DNA of 64,000 nt from Denitrificimonas caeni DSM 24390. GTDB taxonomy: Bacteria > Pseudomonadota > Gammaproteobacteria > Pseudomonadales > Pseudomonadaceae. The notes below the pieces were generated by a model. It did not search any database. It worked only from the letters and a program-made list of their open reading frames with translations, and had not been told where the DNA came from. A program made the translations under genes and the position numbers. The stretch covers positions 372,001 to 436,000 of the forward strand of contig NZ_ATXQ01000001.1 of assembly GCF_000421765.1 (NCBI RefSeq). Direction: 5' to 3'. Positions 19,166 to 29,170 of this stretch are shown here, one piece after another; the stretch's first letter is position 1, and every line of letters starts with the position of its first letter.

Positions 19166-20086
19166 ATGCTCTGGCATATCCAAGGCCCAGGCAGCTTAGG
19201 CTGTTTATGGGCCGCGCGCTTCGCGGCAGCACAGCAGCCTGTGCGTTTAATTGTACGTAACCCAGATGCTCTCGCGCGCTATCAGCAAGTCGGAGTCGTG
19301 CGTCTCAGTGATGCCAACCTGCAACAAACACAAAGCTATCCAATCAACGCACAGCTGCCAGCACACAGCGAGCCTATCAGCCACTTATTACTGACCTGCA
19401 AAGCTTACGACGCTACAGCGGCCATTGCCCAAGTTGCCCATCGCCTCAATCAAGACAGTCTAGTGGTGCTATTACAAAACGGCCTCGGTAGTCAACAAGC
19501 AGTGCAAGCGCTCGTACCTGATACATGCTGCATTGTCGCCTCCAGCACCGAAGGAGCTTATTTAACCGAGCCTTTTCATAGTGTCTTTGCTGGTCAAGGC
19601 GAGATCGGGCTAGGCAGCTTAGATAGCAAACCAGAGCCTGAAGGACTGATTAATAACTGCCATAGCGCTCAGATCCCCTGCGCTTGGACAACAGCAATAG
19701 ATACCACCTTGTGGCGCAAACTGGCGATTAACTGCGCGATCAATCCGCTTACGGTGATCCTCGATTGCAACAACGGTGCTTTAATTGCGCACGCCAACTT
19801 GATCAATACGCTTTGTGCGGAGTTACAATCTTTACTCAAGGCAGCACAACACCCGGCAGCAGCTCAAGACCTGCAACAGCATGTTTGGCAAGTGATTGAA
19901 AAGACCGCAGCCAACTCATCGTCCATGCGTCAAGATGTGCACAACAAGCGCCGCACAGAAATCAGCTACATGACAGGCTTTGCTTGTGCGCAAAGCATCG
20001 CGCTAGAATGCCCCACTCCTGCCCTGCATGCGCTGCATGCACAGCTACAAGCCGCTTTATCGATGCGGGGCTTACCGATTAGCTAA
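19166..20086 (+). CDS. panE: 2-dehydropantoate 2-reductase
   Basis: NADPH-dependent reduction of ketopantoate to pantoate for coenzyme A synthesis. The 306-residue protein has the N-terminal nucleotide motif IQGPGSLGCLWAARF, the catalytic lysine in LLTCKAYD, LQNGLGS and NCAINPLTVIL. NKRRTEISYMTG carries the second catalytic residue (Glu). It starts 6 bases after the receiver/GGDEF gene, suggesting cotranscription. The adenosyltransferase gene follows 25 bases later. Confidence 0.93.
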   Translation: MLWHIQGPGSLGCLWAARFAAAQQPVRLIVRNPDALARYQQVGVVRLSDANLQQTQSYPINAQLPAHSEPISHLLLTCKAYDATAAIAQVAHRLNQDSLVVLLQNGLGSQQAVQALVPDTCCIVASSTEGAYLTEPFHSVFAGQGEIGLGSLDSKPEPEGLINNCHSAQIPCAWTTAIDTTLWRKLAINCAINPLTVILDCNNGALIAHANLINTLCAELQSLLKAAQHPAAAQDLQQHVWQVIEKTAANSSSMRQDVHNKRRTEISYMTGFACAQSIALECPTPALHALHAQLQAALSMRGLPIS

Positions 20087-20111
20087 CGACCTACATACGG
20101 AGATTATCAGT

Positions 20112-20690
20112 ATGGGTTATCGTCTCAGTAAAATTTATACACGCACTGGTGATGACGGGCAAACCGGCCTTGCCGATGGCCGCCGCGTCAACAAAAGCCA
20201 CCCACGCATTGAAGCCATTGGCGCGCTGGATGAGTTCAATAGTTCGCTGGGTTTATTGTTGGCTGAACTGCAGGATCAACTGAGCGCCGCACCCAAGCTC
20301 GAAGCAATCATTACCGCGCTTACACCCTGTCAACACCGCATCTTTGATATGGGCGGCGAACTTGCCATGCCTGAATATCAAGCACTGCACGCCGATGAAA
20401 TCACCCGCATCGAACAGACCATTGATGCTTGGAATGTGCAAGTTGGACCGCTCAAAGAGTTTATTCTACCGGGCGGCTCACGCTTGATTGCGCAAGCCCA
20501 TATGTGCCGTAGTAGTGCGCGTAACGCCGAGCGGCGCTGCCAGGCATTGCACAGCAGCGAAGGCTTACGTCCCGAAATACTTGGTTATATTAACCGCTTA
20601 TCCGACCTGCTGTTTGTTGCCGCTCGGCTGATCGCACAATACCAAGGCTGCGCTGAAATCCACTGGCAAGCGGCAGAAAAACCGCTATAA
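20112..20690 (+). CDS. Cob(I)alamin adenosyltransferase, PduO type
   Basis: Transfers the adenosyl group of ATP to cob(I)alamin to make coenzyme B12. The start at 20112 gives 192 residues beginning MGYRLSKIYTRTGDDGQTGLADG, whose TRTGDDGxTxL block is the ATP-binding signature. Residues near the C-terminal third (SSARNAERRC, YINRLSDLLFVAARL) are the conserved cobalamin/ATP motif of the PduO family. A 28-codon upstream extension overlaps panE and is not homologous. Its 3' end overlaps the convergent Nudix gene by 6 bases. With btuB it shows that the organism salvages and activates B12. Confidence 0.93.
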   Translation: MGYRLSKIYTRTGDDGQTGLADGRRVNKSHPRIEAIGALDEFNSSLGLLLAELQDQLSAAPKLEAIITALTPCQHRIFDMGGELAMPEYQALHADEITRIEQTIDAWNVQVGPLKEFILPGGSRLIAQAHMCRSSARNAERRCQALHSSEGLRPEILGYINRLSDLLFVAARLIAQYQGCAEIHWQAAEKPL

Positions 20691-21635
20691 AGCCTTTGGC
20701 CAGAAACCACGAATGGCCGCCACACCTTGCCCACCGATAGCTCTAGCACGCTCAATATCCTGCTCAGTTAAACCACCGAGCAGGAAGGCCGGTGCATTAA
20801 ACTGACCCAGTAACGCCTGCGCCGCAGGCCAACCCAAAGGCTCGGCATCTGGATGAGTTTGCGTGGCTAAAATGGGCGACAGCGTAACAAAATCAACCTG
20901 CAAAGCTGTGGCCAAAGCGAGCTCTTGCGCATTATGACAGGACGCCGCCAGTAGGCGGCCGGTCGCCAACGGACGCTGCAGCCCCGCCAACCCACGCAAT
21001 TGTTGCGCGGTTAAATGCCAACCTGCATCAGCAAACTCTGCCTGCCAGGCCAAATCACCCTTTAGCATCAACTGCGCGCGCCCGGCGCACAGCCCCTGTA
21101 AGCGCCGCGCTAGGGTTTTGTACTCGGCTACTGGCAAGTGTGCTGCGCGCAACTGCAACAACTGACAGCCCACTGCAAGCGCTTGCTCAGCGCCAGCATA
21201 GAGTTGCTCCGAGGTGAGCTGCTCTGGGGTAATAAAATACCTATTGGGCAAGCGCGCAGCAGTGACAATACTGCGATTGGCAGCTGGAAACTGATAGTCA
21301 GACAAAGCACTGGGCGCAACCCAGCTCACTTCCTGTCCCTCAGCACCATGCGCTGTACCGCTAAACTCATGCACCGCATAGACATCTAAAAGTACATGCA
21401 GATCAGGATAGTCATGGCGCACCTGAATCAGCGGTTGAGGATTGGCGATGACAATCCCCAACTCTTCCTGCAATTCACGCTTAAGCGCCTGTTGCGGGCT
21501 TTCGCCAACCTCACACTTACCACCAGGAAACTCCCAGAGACCGCCCATATGCTTAGCACGGGGACGCAGCGCCAGTAGAATCTGCTGCGCAGCATCACGG
21601 ATCACTGCGGCCACTACATGCACACGCTTAGTCAT
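20685..21635 (-). CDS. Nudix hydrolase / ThiE-like fusion protein
   Basis: A MutT-type Nudix domain (residues about 1-130) fused to a thiamine-phosphate-synthase-like barrel (about 135-316). The Nudix box GKCEVGESPQQALKRELQEELGI (only its key Gly, Glu, Arg-Glu and Glu-Glu matter) is complete, so removal of oxidised dGTP is plausible. The ThiE-like part keeps the fold pattern (LQLRAAHL, FVTLSPILATQTHPD, LLGGL), but the usual GVHLGQxD block reads AGWHLTAQQL, so synthase activity is doubtful. The fusion is common in Pseudomonas. ATG 21635 has GGAG eight bases upstream; a GTG two codons earlier is too close to it. Confidence 0.9.
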   Translation of the reverse strand: MTKRVHVVAAVIRDAAQQILLALRPRAKHMGGLWEFPGGKCEVGESPQQALKRELQEELGIVIANPQPLIQVRHDYPDLHVLLDVYAVHEFSGTAHGAEGQEVSWVAPSALSDYQFPAANRSIVTAARLPNRYFITPEQLTSEQLYAGAEQALAVGCQLLQLRAAHLPVAEYKTLARRLQGLCAGRAQLMLKGDLAWQAEFADAGWHLTAQQLRGLAGLQRPLATGRLLAASCHNAQELALATALQVDFVTLSPILATQTHPDAEPLGWPAAQALLGQFNAPAFLLGGLTEQDIERARAIGGQGVAAIRGFWPKAL

Positions 21636-21662
21636 GCCCACAACTCCAGCAGCAAAACACCC

Positions 21663-22880
21663 TTAGGAGCGGTATTCAGCATTGATACGCACATACTCAT
21701 GAGAAAGATCAGTAGTCCAAATGGTTTCACTACTGCCGCCGCGCTCTAATTCAATACGAATCAGGATCTCCGCTTGCTGCATCACCGCTGCACCTTGCTC
21801 TTCGGTATAAGCCTGCGCACGACCACCCTGGGCAACAATGCACACATCATTCAAATACACATTGACCTGTTCGGTATTGAGATCTTTCACCCCAGCATAG
21901 CCAATGGCGGCAACAATTCGACCCCAGTTTGGGTCAGACGCAAAGAGTGCTGTTTTGATCAAAGGTGAATGTGCAACCGCATAGGCCACATCCAAACATT
22001 CTTGCTGATTGGCGCCGCCTTGGACGTGCACGGTAACAAATTTAGTCGCGCCTTCACCGTCTCGCACAATGGCTTGCGCCAACTGCATGGCAACCTTATT
22101 AATGGCCTCACGCAATGCTTCATACAACTCACCTTGCGCCTCGGTAATCGGCGTTAGCGCAGCTTTACCGGTGGCCACCAGAATGCAGGAGTCATTGGTT
22201 GAAGTGTCGCCATCAATGGTGATGCGGTTAAAAGACTTATTCGCCGCATCATGCAAAATGTTTTGCAAAATCTCCTGACTGACTGCCGCGTCGGTCGCAA
22301 TATAACCAAGCATCGTCGCCATATTCGGGCGAATCATGCCTGCTCCTTTGCTGATGCCCGTCACTGTTACGGTCACGCCATTATGCTGAAACTGGACACT
22401 GGCACCTTTCGGTAAAGTATCAGTGGTCATAATGCCTTCAGCCGCTAAAGCCCAATTTTCTTCAGCTAAATCACTGATAGCAGCCGGCAAGGCGGCAACA
22501 ATTTTCGCCACCGGCAAAGGCTCGCCAATCACCCCAGTGGAAAAGGGTAATACCTGCTCAATTGGGCAACCTAGCAAACCCGCCAACTCTTGGCATACTG
22601 CGTTAGCCGCCTGTAAGCCAAGCTCACCAGTGGCCGCATTGGCATTACCGGTATTGACCACCAAGTAACGCGGACTCGATTGCATGCGCTGCTTACATAG
22701 CAACACCGGCGCTGCGCAAAAAGCATTCTGTGTGTAAACGCCGGCCACTGTACTACCCTCAGCACAACGCATGAGGACAACATCGCGACGGCCTGGCTTT
22801 TTAATGCCGGCACTGGCAATACCCAACTCAAAACCTGCAACTGGGTGCATTACTGGTAATTCACCTAAGCCAACCGCCAT
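21663..22880 (-). CDS. argJ: Bifunctional ornithine acetyltransferase / N-acetylglutamate synthase
   Basis: Recycles the acetyl group from N-acetylornithine to glutamate in arginine synthesis. The start [20 protein letters not shown] at 22880, with GGGAG seven bases upstream, gives 405 residues. The self-cleavage site lies in [18 protein letters not shown], where cleavage before Thr produces the alpha and beta chains and the nucleophile. [12 protein letters not shown] and the C-terminal [13 protein letters not shown] are typical. It lies downstream of secA, separated by a strong hairpin, the same order as in P. aeruginosa. Confidence 0.96.
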   Translation of the reverse strand: MAVGLGELPVMHPVAGFELGIASAGIKKPGRRDVVLMRCAEGSTVAGVYTQNAFCAAPVLLCKQRMQSSPRYLVVNTGNANAATGELGLQAANAVCQELAGLLGCPIEQVLPFSTGVIGEPLPVAKIVAALPAAISDLAEENWALAAEGIMTTDTLPKGASVQFQHNGVTVTVTGISKGAGMIRPNMATMLGYIATDAAVSQEILQNILHDAANKSFNRITIDGDTSTNDSCILVATGKAALTPITEAQGELYEALREAINKVAMQLAQAIVRDGEGATKFVTVHVQGGANQQECLDVAYAVAHSPLIKTALFASDPNWGRIVAAIGYAGVKDLNTEQVNVYLNDVCIVAQGGRAQAYTEEQGAAVMQQAEILIRIELERGGSSETIWTTDLSHEYVRINAEYRS

Positions 22881-22922
22881 GACAATTCTCCCGCTAATCA
22901 AATGCGCTGCGCGCGAAAAGAA

Positions 22923-22954
22923 ACGCCGTACGCAGAAAACATCTGGTACGGCGT
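22923..22954 (-). terminator. Terminator after secA
   Basis: ACGCCGTAC and GTACGGCGT form nine perfect pairs, extended by CAGA/TCTG around a short loop. On the minus strand the stem is followed by TTCTTTTC. It would separate secA from argJ. Confidence 0.8.
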
Positions 22955-22983
22955 AAAACTTATACTCTTACCACTTTAAAACA

Positions 22984-25719
22984 TTAACTGATACGGCCAC
23001 AGCAATGTTTGTATTTTTTGCCAGAACCGCAAGTACAAGGTTCGTTACGGCCAATTTTCACTTCATTGCGCACTTGCGTTAATGGCGCTGCTGGCTCAAC
23101 TGCGTCGCTGTCTGGCTGCTCATCGTCAAAACCTGCAGCTTCTTCGTGCTGGAATTGCATGCGCTGCGCCATGGCCTGCGCCTGCTGACGTAAACGTGCC
23201 TCTTCTTCCTCTGGATCTTCTTTACGAATTTGTACGTTCGATAAGACGCGAATCGAATCACGTTTAATCGAATCCAGTAGTTCACGGAACAAGTTAAAGG
23301 ATTCACGCTTGTACTCTTGCTTTGGATTCTTTTGCGCATAGCCGCGCAAGTGAATACCGTGACGCAAGTGATCCATCGCGGCCAAGTGCTCTTTCCACAA
23401 ATCATCCAGCACACGCAGAATAATTTGCTTTTCAAAACTGCGTAAACCCTCTGCGCCAACCAGTTCTTCTTTATCGGTATAAACGGCAATCACCTCTGCG
23501 TTAATCCGCTCGCGCAAGGTGTCTTCGAACAAAGAATCATCGCTATCCAGCCACTCTTGAATGGGTAACTGTGCACCAAACTCTTCAGCAATCGCTTGTT
23601 CAAGTTCAGCAATATTCCACTGTTCAGGCAATGATTGCGGCGGAATAAACTGCTCAATGGTGTTGCTGAGCACTTCATGTCTAAACTCAGCAACAATGTC
23701 ACCCACATCAGTCGCTGCCAGCAAACTATTGCGCATGTGGTAGATGACTTTACGCTGCTCATTGGCAACGTCATCGTACTCAAGCAACTGCTTACGCATA
23801 TCAAAGTTACGGCCTTCAACCTTACGCTGCGCTTTTTCGATGGCATTGCTGACCATGCGATGCTCGATGGCCTCGCCTTCTTTCATGCCTAGCGCTTTCA
23901 TAAAGTTTTTCACGCGATCTGAAGCGAAAATACGCATCAGATTATCTTCTAAAGACAAGTAAAAACGGGTTGAACCTGGGTCACCTTGACGACCAGAGCG
24001 GCCACGCAGCTGGTTATCAATCCGGCGCGACTCATGACGCTCAGTAGCAATCACGTGCAAACCACCGGCTTCAATCACCTGCTGGTGGCTCTTTTGCCAA
24101 GCGGCTTTAATATCAGCAATTTGCTCAGGACTTGGGTTATCCAGCACCGCAACTTCAGCTTCCCAACTACCGCCCAAGACAATATCGGTACCACGGCCGG
24201 CCATATTCGTGGCAATGGTAACTGACCCCGGACGGCCGGCTTGCGCAATAATGTCCGCTTCTAAATCGTGATGCTTAGCGTTAAGCACTTTATGCTCAAT
24301 ACCTTCAGCCTTCAGCACATTGGAAACATACTCAGAGCTTTCAATCGATGCGGTACCCACCAACACTGGGCGACCTTGCTCTTGGCACTCACGGATATCA
24401 GTAATAATTGCCGCGTACTTTTCTGGTGCGGTTAAGAACACTAGGTCATTGAAATCTTTACGCGCAACTGGGCGATGCGTTGGAATCACCGTCACATCCA
24501 AACCATAAATCTGACGGAACTCAAAGGCTTCAGTGTCGGCTGTACCTGTCATACCCGACAGCTTTTCATACAAACGAAAATAATTCTGGAAGGTAGTGGA
24601 AGCCAAGGTTTGGCTCTCAGGCTGAATATGCACACCCTCTTTAGCTTCAATGGCTTGGTGCAAGCCTTCCGACAGACGACGACCTGGCATGGTGCGACCT
24701 GTGTGCTCATCCACCAGCACCACTTGCCCTTCTTGCACAATGTATTCAACGTTGCGGTGAAACAGCTTATGCGCACGCAAACCTGCGTTAACGTGGGTCA
24801 ACAGACTGAGGTTGCTGGCCGAGTACAAAGATTCATCTTCAGCCAACAAACCCAGCTCAGTCAGCTTTTCTTCAATATATTGATGGCCGGCTTCATTGAG
24901 TTCTACTTGGCGGGTTTTCTCATCAATGGTGTAGTGCCCTGCTTCCAACACTTCGCCTTCTTCATCTTCAAGTTGACGTTTAAGGGTTGGAATAATCAGA
25001 TTAATTTTTTTGTACAACTCAGAGCTGTCTTCGGCTTGCCCTGAAATAATTAGCGGCGTACGTGCTTCATCAATTAAGATCGAGTCCACTTCATCGATCA
25101 CGGCAAAGTGCAGTTCGCGCTGGAATTTATCTTCGATACTGAACGCCATATTGTCGCGTAAATAATCGAAACCAAACTCGTTATTGGTACCGTAAGTGAT
25201 ATCACAGGCATAGGCTGCACGTTTTTCTTCGGGATCCTGAAAAGGTACAACAACACCCACTCTGAGCCCTAAAAACTCATACAAAGGACGCATCCAGTTC
25301 GCATCGCGACGCGCAAGATAGTCGTTGACTGTCACCACATGCACGCCTTTGGCAGGCAGAGCATTTAAGTAAACCGCGAGCGTTGCCACTAAAGTTTTAC
25401 CTTCACCGGTGCGCATCTCAGCAATCTTACCTTGGTGCAAGGTTTGTCCACCGATCAACTGCACATCAAAGTGACGCATACCCATTACACGCTTACCGGC
25501 CTCTCGGACGACGGCAAAGGCTTCAGGCAGGAGCTTATTAAGACTTTCACCACCCGCTAAACGTTCACGAAACTCATTGGTTTTTGCTGTTAGCTGCTCG
25601 TCTGAGAGTGCCACCATCTGCTCTTCGAACGCATTAACGGTATTAACCATTTTGTACATGCGTTTGACATCACGATCATTCTTGCTTCCAAGGAGTTTTC
25701 TGAATAAAGGCGCAAACAT
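22984..25719 (-). CDS. secA: Preprotein translocase ATPase SecA
   Basis: Motor that drives unfolded preproteins through SecYEG. The 911-residue reading starts [21 protein letters not shown], the Pseudomonas SecA N-terminus; six upstream codons lack a Shine-Dalgarno. MRTGEGKT (Walker A, near residue 102), [21 protein letters not shown] (DEVD, nucleotide domain; cited as landmarks), [10 protein letters not shown] and [10 protein letters not shown] are intact. The C-terminal zinc site [14 protein letters not shown], which contacts SecB, is complete. No secM-like leader was recognised in the 283 bases before the divergent gene. Confidence 0.98.
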   Translation of the reverse strand: MFAPLFRKLLGSKNDRDVKRMYKMVNTVNAFEEQMVALSDEQLTAKTNEFRERLAGGESLNKLLPEAFAVVREAGKRVMGMRHFDVQLIGGQTLHQGKIAEMRTGEGKTLVATLAVYLNALPAKGVHVVTVNDYLARRDANWMRPLYEFLGLRVGVVVPFQDPEEKRAAYACDITYGTNNEFGFDYLRDNMAFSIEDKFQRELHFAVIDEVDSILIDEARTPLIISGQAEDSSELYKKINLIIPTLKRQLEDEEGEVLEAGHYTIDEKTRQVELNEAGHQYIEEKLTELGLLAEDESLYSASNLSLLTHVNAGLRAHKLFHRNVEYIVQEGQVVLVDEHTGRTMPGRRLSEGLHQAIEAKEGVHIQPESQTLASTTFQNYFRLYEKLSGMTGTADTEAFEFRQIYGLDVTVIPTHRPVARKDFNDLVFLTAPEKYAAIITDIRECQEQGRPVLVGTASIESSEYVSNVLKAEGIEHKVLNAKHHDLEADIIAQAGRPGSVTIATNMAGRGTDIVLGGSWEAEVAVLDNPSPEQIADIKAAWQKSHQQVIEAGGLHVIATERHESRRIDNQLRGRSGRQGDPGSTRFYLSLEDNLMRIFASDRVKNFMKALGMKEGEAIEHRMVSNAIEKAQRKVEGRNFDMRKQLLEYDDVANEQRKVIYHMRNSLLAATDVGDIVAEFRHEVLSNTIEQFIPPQSLPEQWNIAELEQAIAEEFGAQLPIQEWLDSDDSLFEDTLRERINAEVIAVYTDKEELVGAEGLRSFEKQIILRVLDDLWKEHLAAMDHLRHGIHLRGYAQKNPKQEYKRESFNLFRELLDSIKRDSIRVLSNVQIRKEDPEEEEARLRQQAQAMAQRMQFQHEEAAGFDDEQPDSDAVEPAAPLTQVRNEVKIGRNEPCTCGSGKKYKHCCGRIS

Positions 25720-26002
25720 AATTAATAACGCTTCCATTTTTGGGGGGTGAAGGCGCGCAAGTCAAACAACACTCACCCGCACAAAAAAACCATTCTACCC
25801 GTATTTGCTGTCGAATAAAGTAGCCTTAATCAACAAGCGCGCTGACGAGCGAATTAAACATACCTTTCTGGGTCACAACTACTGCTTTTTTGTCAGCTAT
25901 ACTGTTTAGAGTAACCTTGTGTCGCAAACCTGATATTTCAAGCAAGCGACGGTAAAAACTCAACAACCATCGTAACGCGATCTGTTTTTTATGAGGTAAT
26001 CG

Positions 26003-26458
26003 ATGAGCTATCGCCCTAAAAAAGCGCAAAAAACCGCACAACTACTGCAAGACAACAGCTCGCTACAGCGTTTAGTGCAACGTGCGCAAAACATTGATCG
26101 CTTACAACAACTGCTGAATCAATGCTTACAACCGGCCGGCCGCGAGCATTGCTACTTAGCCACCTTGCAAGAGACGACACTGACATTGATTGTCACTGAT
26201 GGGCATTGGGCCACGCGTTTGCGTTATCAGCAAAAACGTTTGTTGCAACAGCTGCAACAAGTACCCGAATTTAGCCAAGTGCTGCGCATTCAGTTTAAAG
26301 TACGCCCACCCATGCAGCCTGAAAAAGCACCCGCGCGCAACATTGATTTCTCAGAACACACTGGACAAGTGATCCAGGCTAGTGCCCAAGCCATCAGTGA
26401 TCCGACCCTGCGCGAAGCCATGGAGCGCTTAGCTCGGCATACCAAAAAACCCACATAA
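26003..26458 (+). CDS. DciA-like protein (DUF721)
   Basis: A 151-residue basic protein with a DUF721 core (residues about 45-105: HCYLATLQETTLTLIVTDGHWATRLRY and LLQQL then VLRIQFKV, in short pieces). The family includes DciA, which loads the replicative helicase DnaB in bacteria lacking DnaC. The divergent position next to secA is the usual one in Pseudomonas, where lpxC normally follows. Here hpt comes next, so lpxC has been separated. GAGG precedes the ATG by 7 bases (TATGAGGTAATCGATG). The helicase-loader role is from family knowledge. Confidence 0.8.
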   Translation: MSYRPKKAQKTAQLLQDNSSLQRLVQRAQNIDRLQQLLNQCLQPAGREHCYLATLQETTLTLIVTDGHWATRLRYQQKRLLQQLQQVPEFSQVLRIQFKVRPPMQPEKAPARNIDFSEHTGQVIQASAQAISDPTLREAMERLARHTKKPT

Positions 26459-26466
26459 CCCTATCA

Positions 26467-27024
26467 TTACATGCCTTTCACAGCATAAATGGCAGCGGCA
26501 TTACGCCAGTAGCCTTTATAGTCCATGCCGTAACCGAAAATATAACGGTCTTCACAATACAAACCGACAAAATCAGCTTTTAAGTCAGCGCAAGCTTTAC
26601 GATCATGCACTTTATCGACCAGCACAGCGGTATGCACTTTACTGGCACCGGCACGCTTACAAAACTCAATAATGGCAGACAACGTGTGCCCTTCATCGAG
26701 AATATCGTCGATGATTAAGACTTCACGATCCATAAAAGAGATTTCTGGTTTAGCTTTCCAAAACAACTCGCCACCACTGGTCTCGTTGCGGTAACGACTG
26801 GCGTGCAAGTATGACTGCTCAAGCGGGAAAGTTAATTTAGTCAGTAAATTTCCTGAAAAAATCAAACCGCCATTCATCACACAAAACACCACCGGATTGC
26901 TATTGCACAGTTGCTGATTGATCTGCTCAGCCACCTGATCAACCGCTGCTTGCACCTGCTCAGCAGTGAATAAAATATCGGCTTCGGCCATGACTTGCTG
27001 GATATGCTCAAGGTTTGCAGACAT
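26467..27024 (-). CDS. hpt: Hypoxanthine-guanine phosphoribosyltransferase
   Basis: Salvages hypoxanthine and guanine to IMP and GMP. The start MSANLEHIQQVMAEAD at 27024 gives 185 residues; 11 upstream codons have no homology. VLIIDDILDEGHTL is the PRPP-binding loop, VVFCVMNGGLIFSG the pyrophosphate loop and EDRYIFGYGMDYKGYWRN the C-terminal base-binding part. It is divergent from upp across 142 bases, forming a purine/pyrimidine salvage block (hpt-upp-uraA) that also occurs as a unit in P. aeruginosa. Confidence 0.93.
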   Translation of the reverse strand: MSANLEHIQQVMAEADILFTAEQVQAAVDQVAEQINQQLCNSNPVVFCVMNGGLIFSGNLLTKLTFPLEQSYLHASRYRNETSGGELFWKAKPEISFMDREVLIIDDILDEGHTLSAIIEFCKRAGASKVHTAVLVDKVHDRKACADLKADFVGLYCEDRYIFGYGMDYKGYWRNAAAIYAVKGM

Positions 27025-27166
27025 TACGGAGCTCTTTGTTAAACAATTAAGTCGCAAAAGGTACTGCTACAAACGTTTTAGAGCAAGCATTGCTGGCAAA
27101 CAAAGTGCCGTTTTAGCCTGATTTCGTTTAATCTACGCGCCTACCTTTTAGATTTTGGAGCCTTTC

Positions 27167-27805
27167 ATGTCCGCCCATGAAATCCGTCACCCGCTGATCC
27201 GCCACAAACTCGGCTTAATGCGTCGTGCTGATATCAGCACAAAAAACTTTCGCGAGCTTGCGCAAGAGCTCGGCACCTTACTTACCTACGAAGCCACTAA
27301 AGACTTACGCTTAGAAACTCATGCGATTGATGGCTGGAGCGGCGTGGTTGAGGTTGAAAAAATTGCTGGCAAAAAAATCACTGTAGTACCCATTCTGCGT
27401 GCTGGAATTGGCATGCTCGAGGGTGTTCTAAATCTTCTGCCGAGCGCCAAAGTCAGCGCAGTTGGTGTGGTGCGCAACGAAACCACGCTGAAGGCTCACA
27501 CCTATTTAGAAAAGTTAGCGCCTGACATGCCATCGCGCTTATCGCTGATTATTGATCCGATGCTGGCCACCGGCAACTCAATGATTGCCACAATCGACTT
27601 ACTAAAAAAAGCCGGCTGTAAAGAAATCCGTGCAATGGTTTTAGTTGCCGCTCCGGAAGGCATCAAAGCCGTTAACGATGCTCACCCTGATGTCGAGATT
27701 TATACTGCCGCAATTGACCAAGGTTTAGACAGCAACAGCTACATCGTGCCAGGATTAGGCGATGCTGGCGATAAGATTTTTGGTACCAAGCAAAAGGAGA
27801 GTTAA
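27167..27805 (+). CDS. upp: Uracil phosphoribosyltransferase
   Basis: Converts uracil and PRPP to UMP. The ATG at 27167 with GGAG six bases upstream gives 212 residues, the exact family length, beginning [34 protein letters not shown] and [20 protein letters not shown] (PRPP loop) are intact, as is the C-terminal [12 protein letters not shown] uracil site. uraA starts 3 bases after the stop, so uptake and phosphorylation of uracil are encoded together. Confidence 0.97.
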   Translation: MSAHEIRHPLIRHKLGLMRRADISTKNFRELAQELGTLLTYEATKDLRLETHAIDGWSGVVEVEKIAGKKITVVPILRAGIGMLEGVLNLLPSAKVSAVGVVRNETTLKAHTYLEKLAPDMPSRLSLIIDPMLATGNSMIATIDLLKKAGCKEIRAMVLVAAPEGIKAVNDAHPDVEIYTAAIDQGLDSNSYIVPGLGDAGDKIFGTKQKES

Positions 27806-27808
27806 GCA

Positions 27809-29089
27809 ATGCTCTCTCATCCTCCTGAGCCAACCTGGCGGCAGGCTTTAGCTGGCGCACAGATGCTGTTTGTTGCCTTTGGCGCTTTAGTACTGATGCC
27901 GCTGATTACCGGCATGGATCCCAATGTCGCGCTGTTTACTGCAGGTATCGGCACCTTAGTTTTCCAACTGGTGACTAAGCGTCAAGTACCTGTATTCGTG
28001 GCTTCAAGTTTTGCTTTTATCGCGCCAATCTTATATGCCAAAACCAACTTTGGTTTACCCGCGGTACTCGGCGCAATTATGGCATCAGGAATGGTCTATG
28101 TACTGCTCAGCGCTGCGGTACGTATGAAAGGCACCGGCTTTATCGACAAGCTGCTACCGCCTGTGGTGATTGCACCAGTGATCATGTGCATTGGCTTGGC
28201 GCTGTCACCGGTAGCAGTGAATATGGCGATGGGTAAATCTGGCGATGGTGCTACGCAGCTGATTGCTTACCCCACGGCAATGATCATTTCAATGTCAGCG
28301 CTGGTGACAACCCTTGCTGTTGCTACCTTAGGTCGTGGCCTGTTTCGTTTAGTGCCAATCCTTGCCGGCATTATCGTTGGCTGCACGCTCGCGGTTATCT
28401 TAGGTGAAGTCAGTACTGAAGCGATTACCCTTGCGCCGTGGTTAGCTTTACCCGCTTTTGTGACGCCAGAGTTTCACCTCGGAGCAATTCTGTTTATGTT
28501 GCCAGTGGCCTTAGCGCCAGCCATCGAGCATATCGGTGGCGTGATTGCGATTGGTAGCGTTACAGGTCAGAATTACATTAAGCAGCCGGGCTTGCACCGC
28601 ACCTTACTCGGCGACGGCTTAGCCACCACCACCGCAGGTCTGTTTGGTGGCCCACCGAACACCACTTATGCTGAAGTCACTGGCGCAGTAATGCTCACCA
28701 AGAACTACAATCCAAAGATCATGACTTGGGCAGCAGGCTTCGCCATTGCATTAGCCTTTATCGGTAAGTTTGGTGCCGCACTACAAAGCATTCCAGTACC
28801 GGTGATGGGCGGTATTTTATGCTTGTTATTTGGCTCTATTGCCGTGGTAGGCCTCAACACTTTAATCCGTAACCAAGTCGATTTATCCGAAGCACGTAAC
28901 TTAATTATCGTCTCAGTAACGCTGGTTTTTGGGATTGGCGGCATGAGCATTGGTAGCGGTGATTTCACTTTATCTGGCATTTCTTTATGCGCGGTGATTG
29001 CACTGCTGCTCAACGTGATTCTGCCCGGCAATAAAGGCTGGAAAACTAAACTGCCTGACGAGGATGAAGAGTCAACCCCACTGTATTGA
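27809..29089 (+). CDS. uraA: Uracil permease (NCS2 family)
   Basis: Inner-membrane uracil transporter of the nucleobase/ascorbate (NCS2) family. It has 426 residues, almost all in about 12-14 hydrophobic segments. The NCS2 signature region lies in PVALAPAIEHIGGVIAIGSVTG, whose Glu binds the base, and in FGGPPNTTYAEVTGAV. PVPVMGGILCLLFGSIAVVGL is the second conserved segment. AAGGAGAG precedes the ATG by 7 bases. It lies 3 bases after upp and is followed by a terminator. Confidence 0.95.
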   Translation: MLSHPPEPTWRQALAGAQMLFVAFGALVLMPLITGMDPNVALFTAGIGTLVFQLVTKRQVPVFVASSFAFIAPILYAKTNFGLPAVLGAIMASGMVYVLLSAAVRMKGTGFIDKLLPPVVIAPVIMCIGLALSPVAVNMAMGKSGDGATQLIAYPTAMIISMSALVTTLAVATLGRGLFRLVPILAGIIVGCTLAVILGEVSTEAITLAPWLALPAFVTPEFHLGAILFMLPVALAPAIEHIGGVIAIGSVTGQNYIKQPGLHRTLLGDGLATTTAGLFGGPPNTTYAEVTGAVMLTKNYNPKIMTWAAGFAIALAFIGKFGAALQSIPVPVMGGILCLLFGSIAVVGLNTLIRNQVDLSEARNLIIVSVTLVFGIGGMSIGSGDFTLSGISLCAVIALLLNVILPGNKGWKTKLPDEDEESTPLY

Positions 29090-29124
29090 TTACGCCATAA
29101 GCATCATGCTTAGCGCTCTAAACT

Positions 29125-29153
29125 AAAAAGCCCAGCTTAATGCCGGGCTTTTT
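29125..29153. terminator. Bidirectional terminator between uraA and the acyl-CoA dehydrogenase
   Basis: AAAAAGCCC-A-GC, loop TTAAT, GC-C-GGGCTTTTT with one mismatch. A and T runs on both sides serve the convergent genes uraA (plus) and the dehydrogenase (minus). Confidence 0.88.
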
Positions 29154-29170
29154 AGTTTTAACGCTGTACG

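Noticed and set aside
25826-26041. 71-codon minus-strand frame upstream of secA, possible secM-like leader
   Set aside because: It overlaps the start of the DciA-like gene, has no signal peptide or arrest-type motif and no clear SD.
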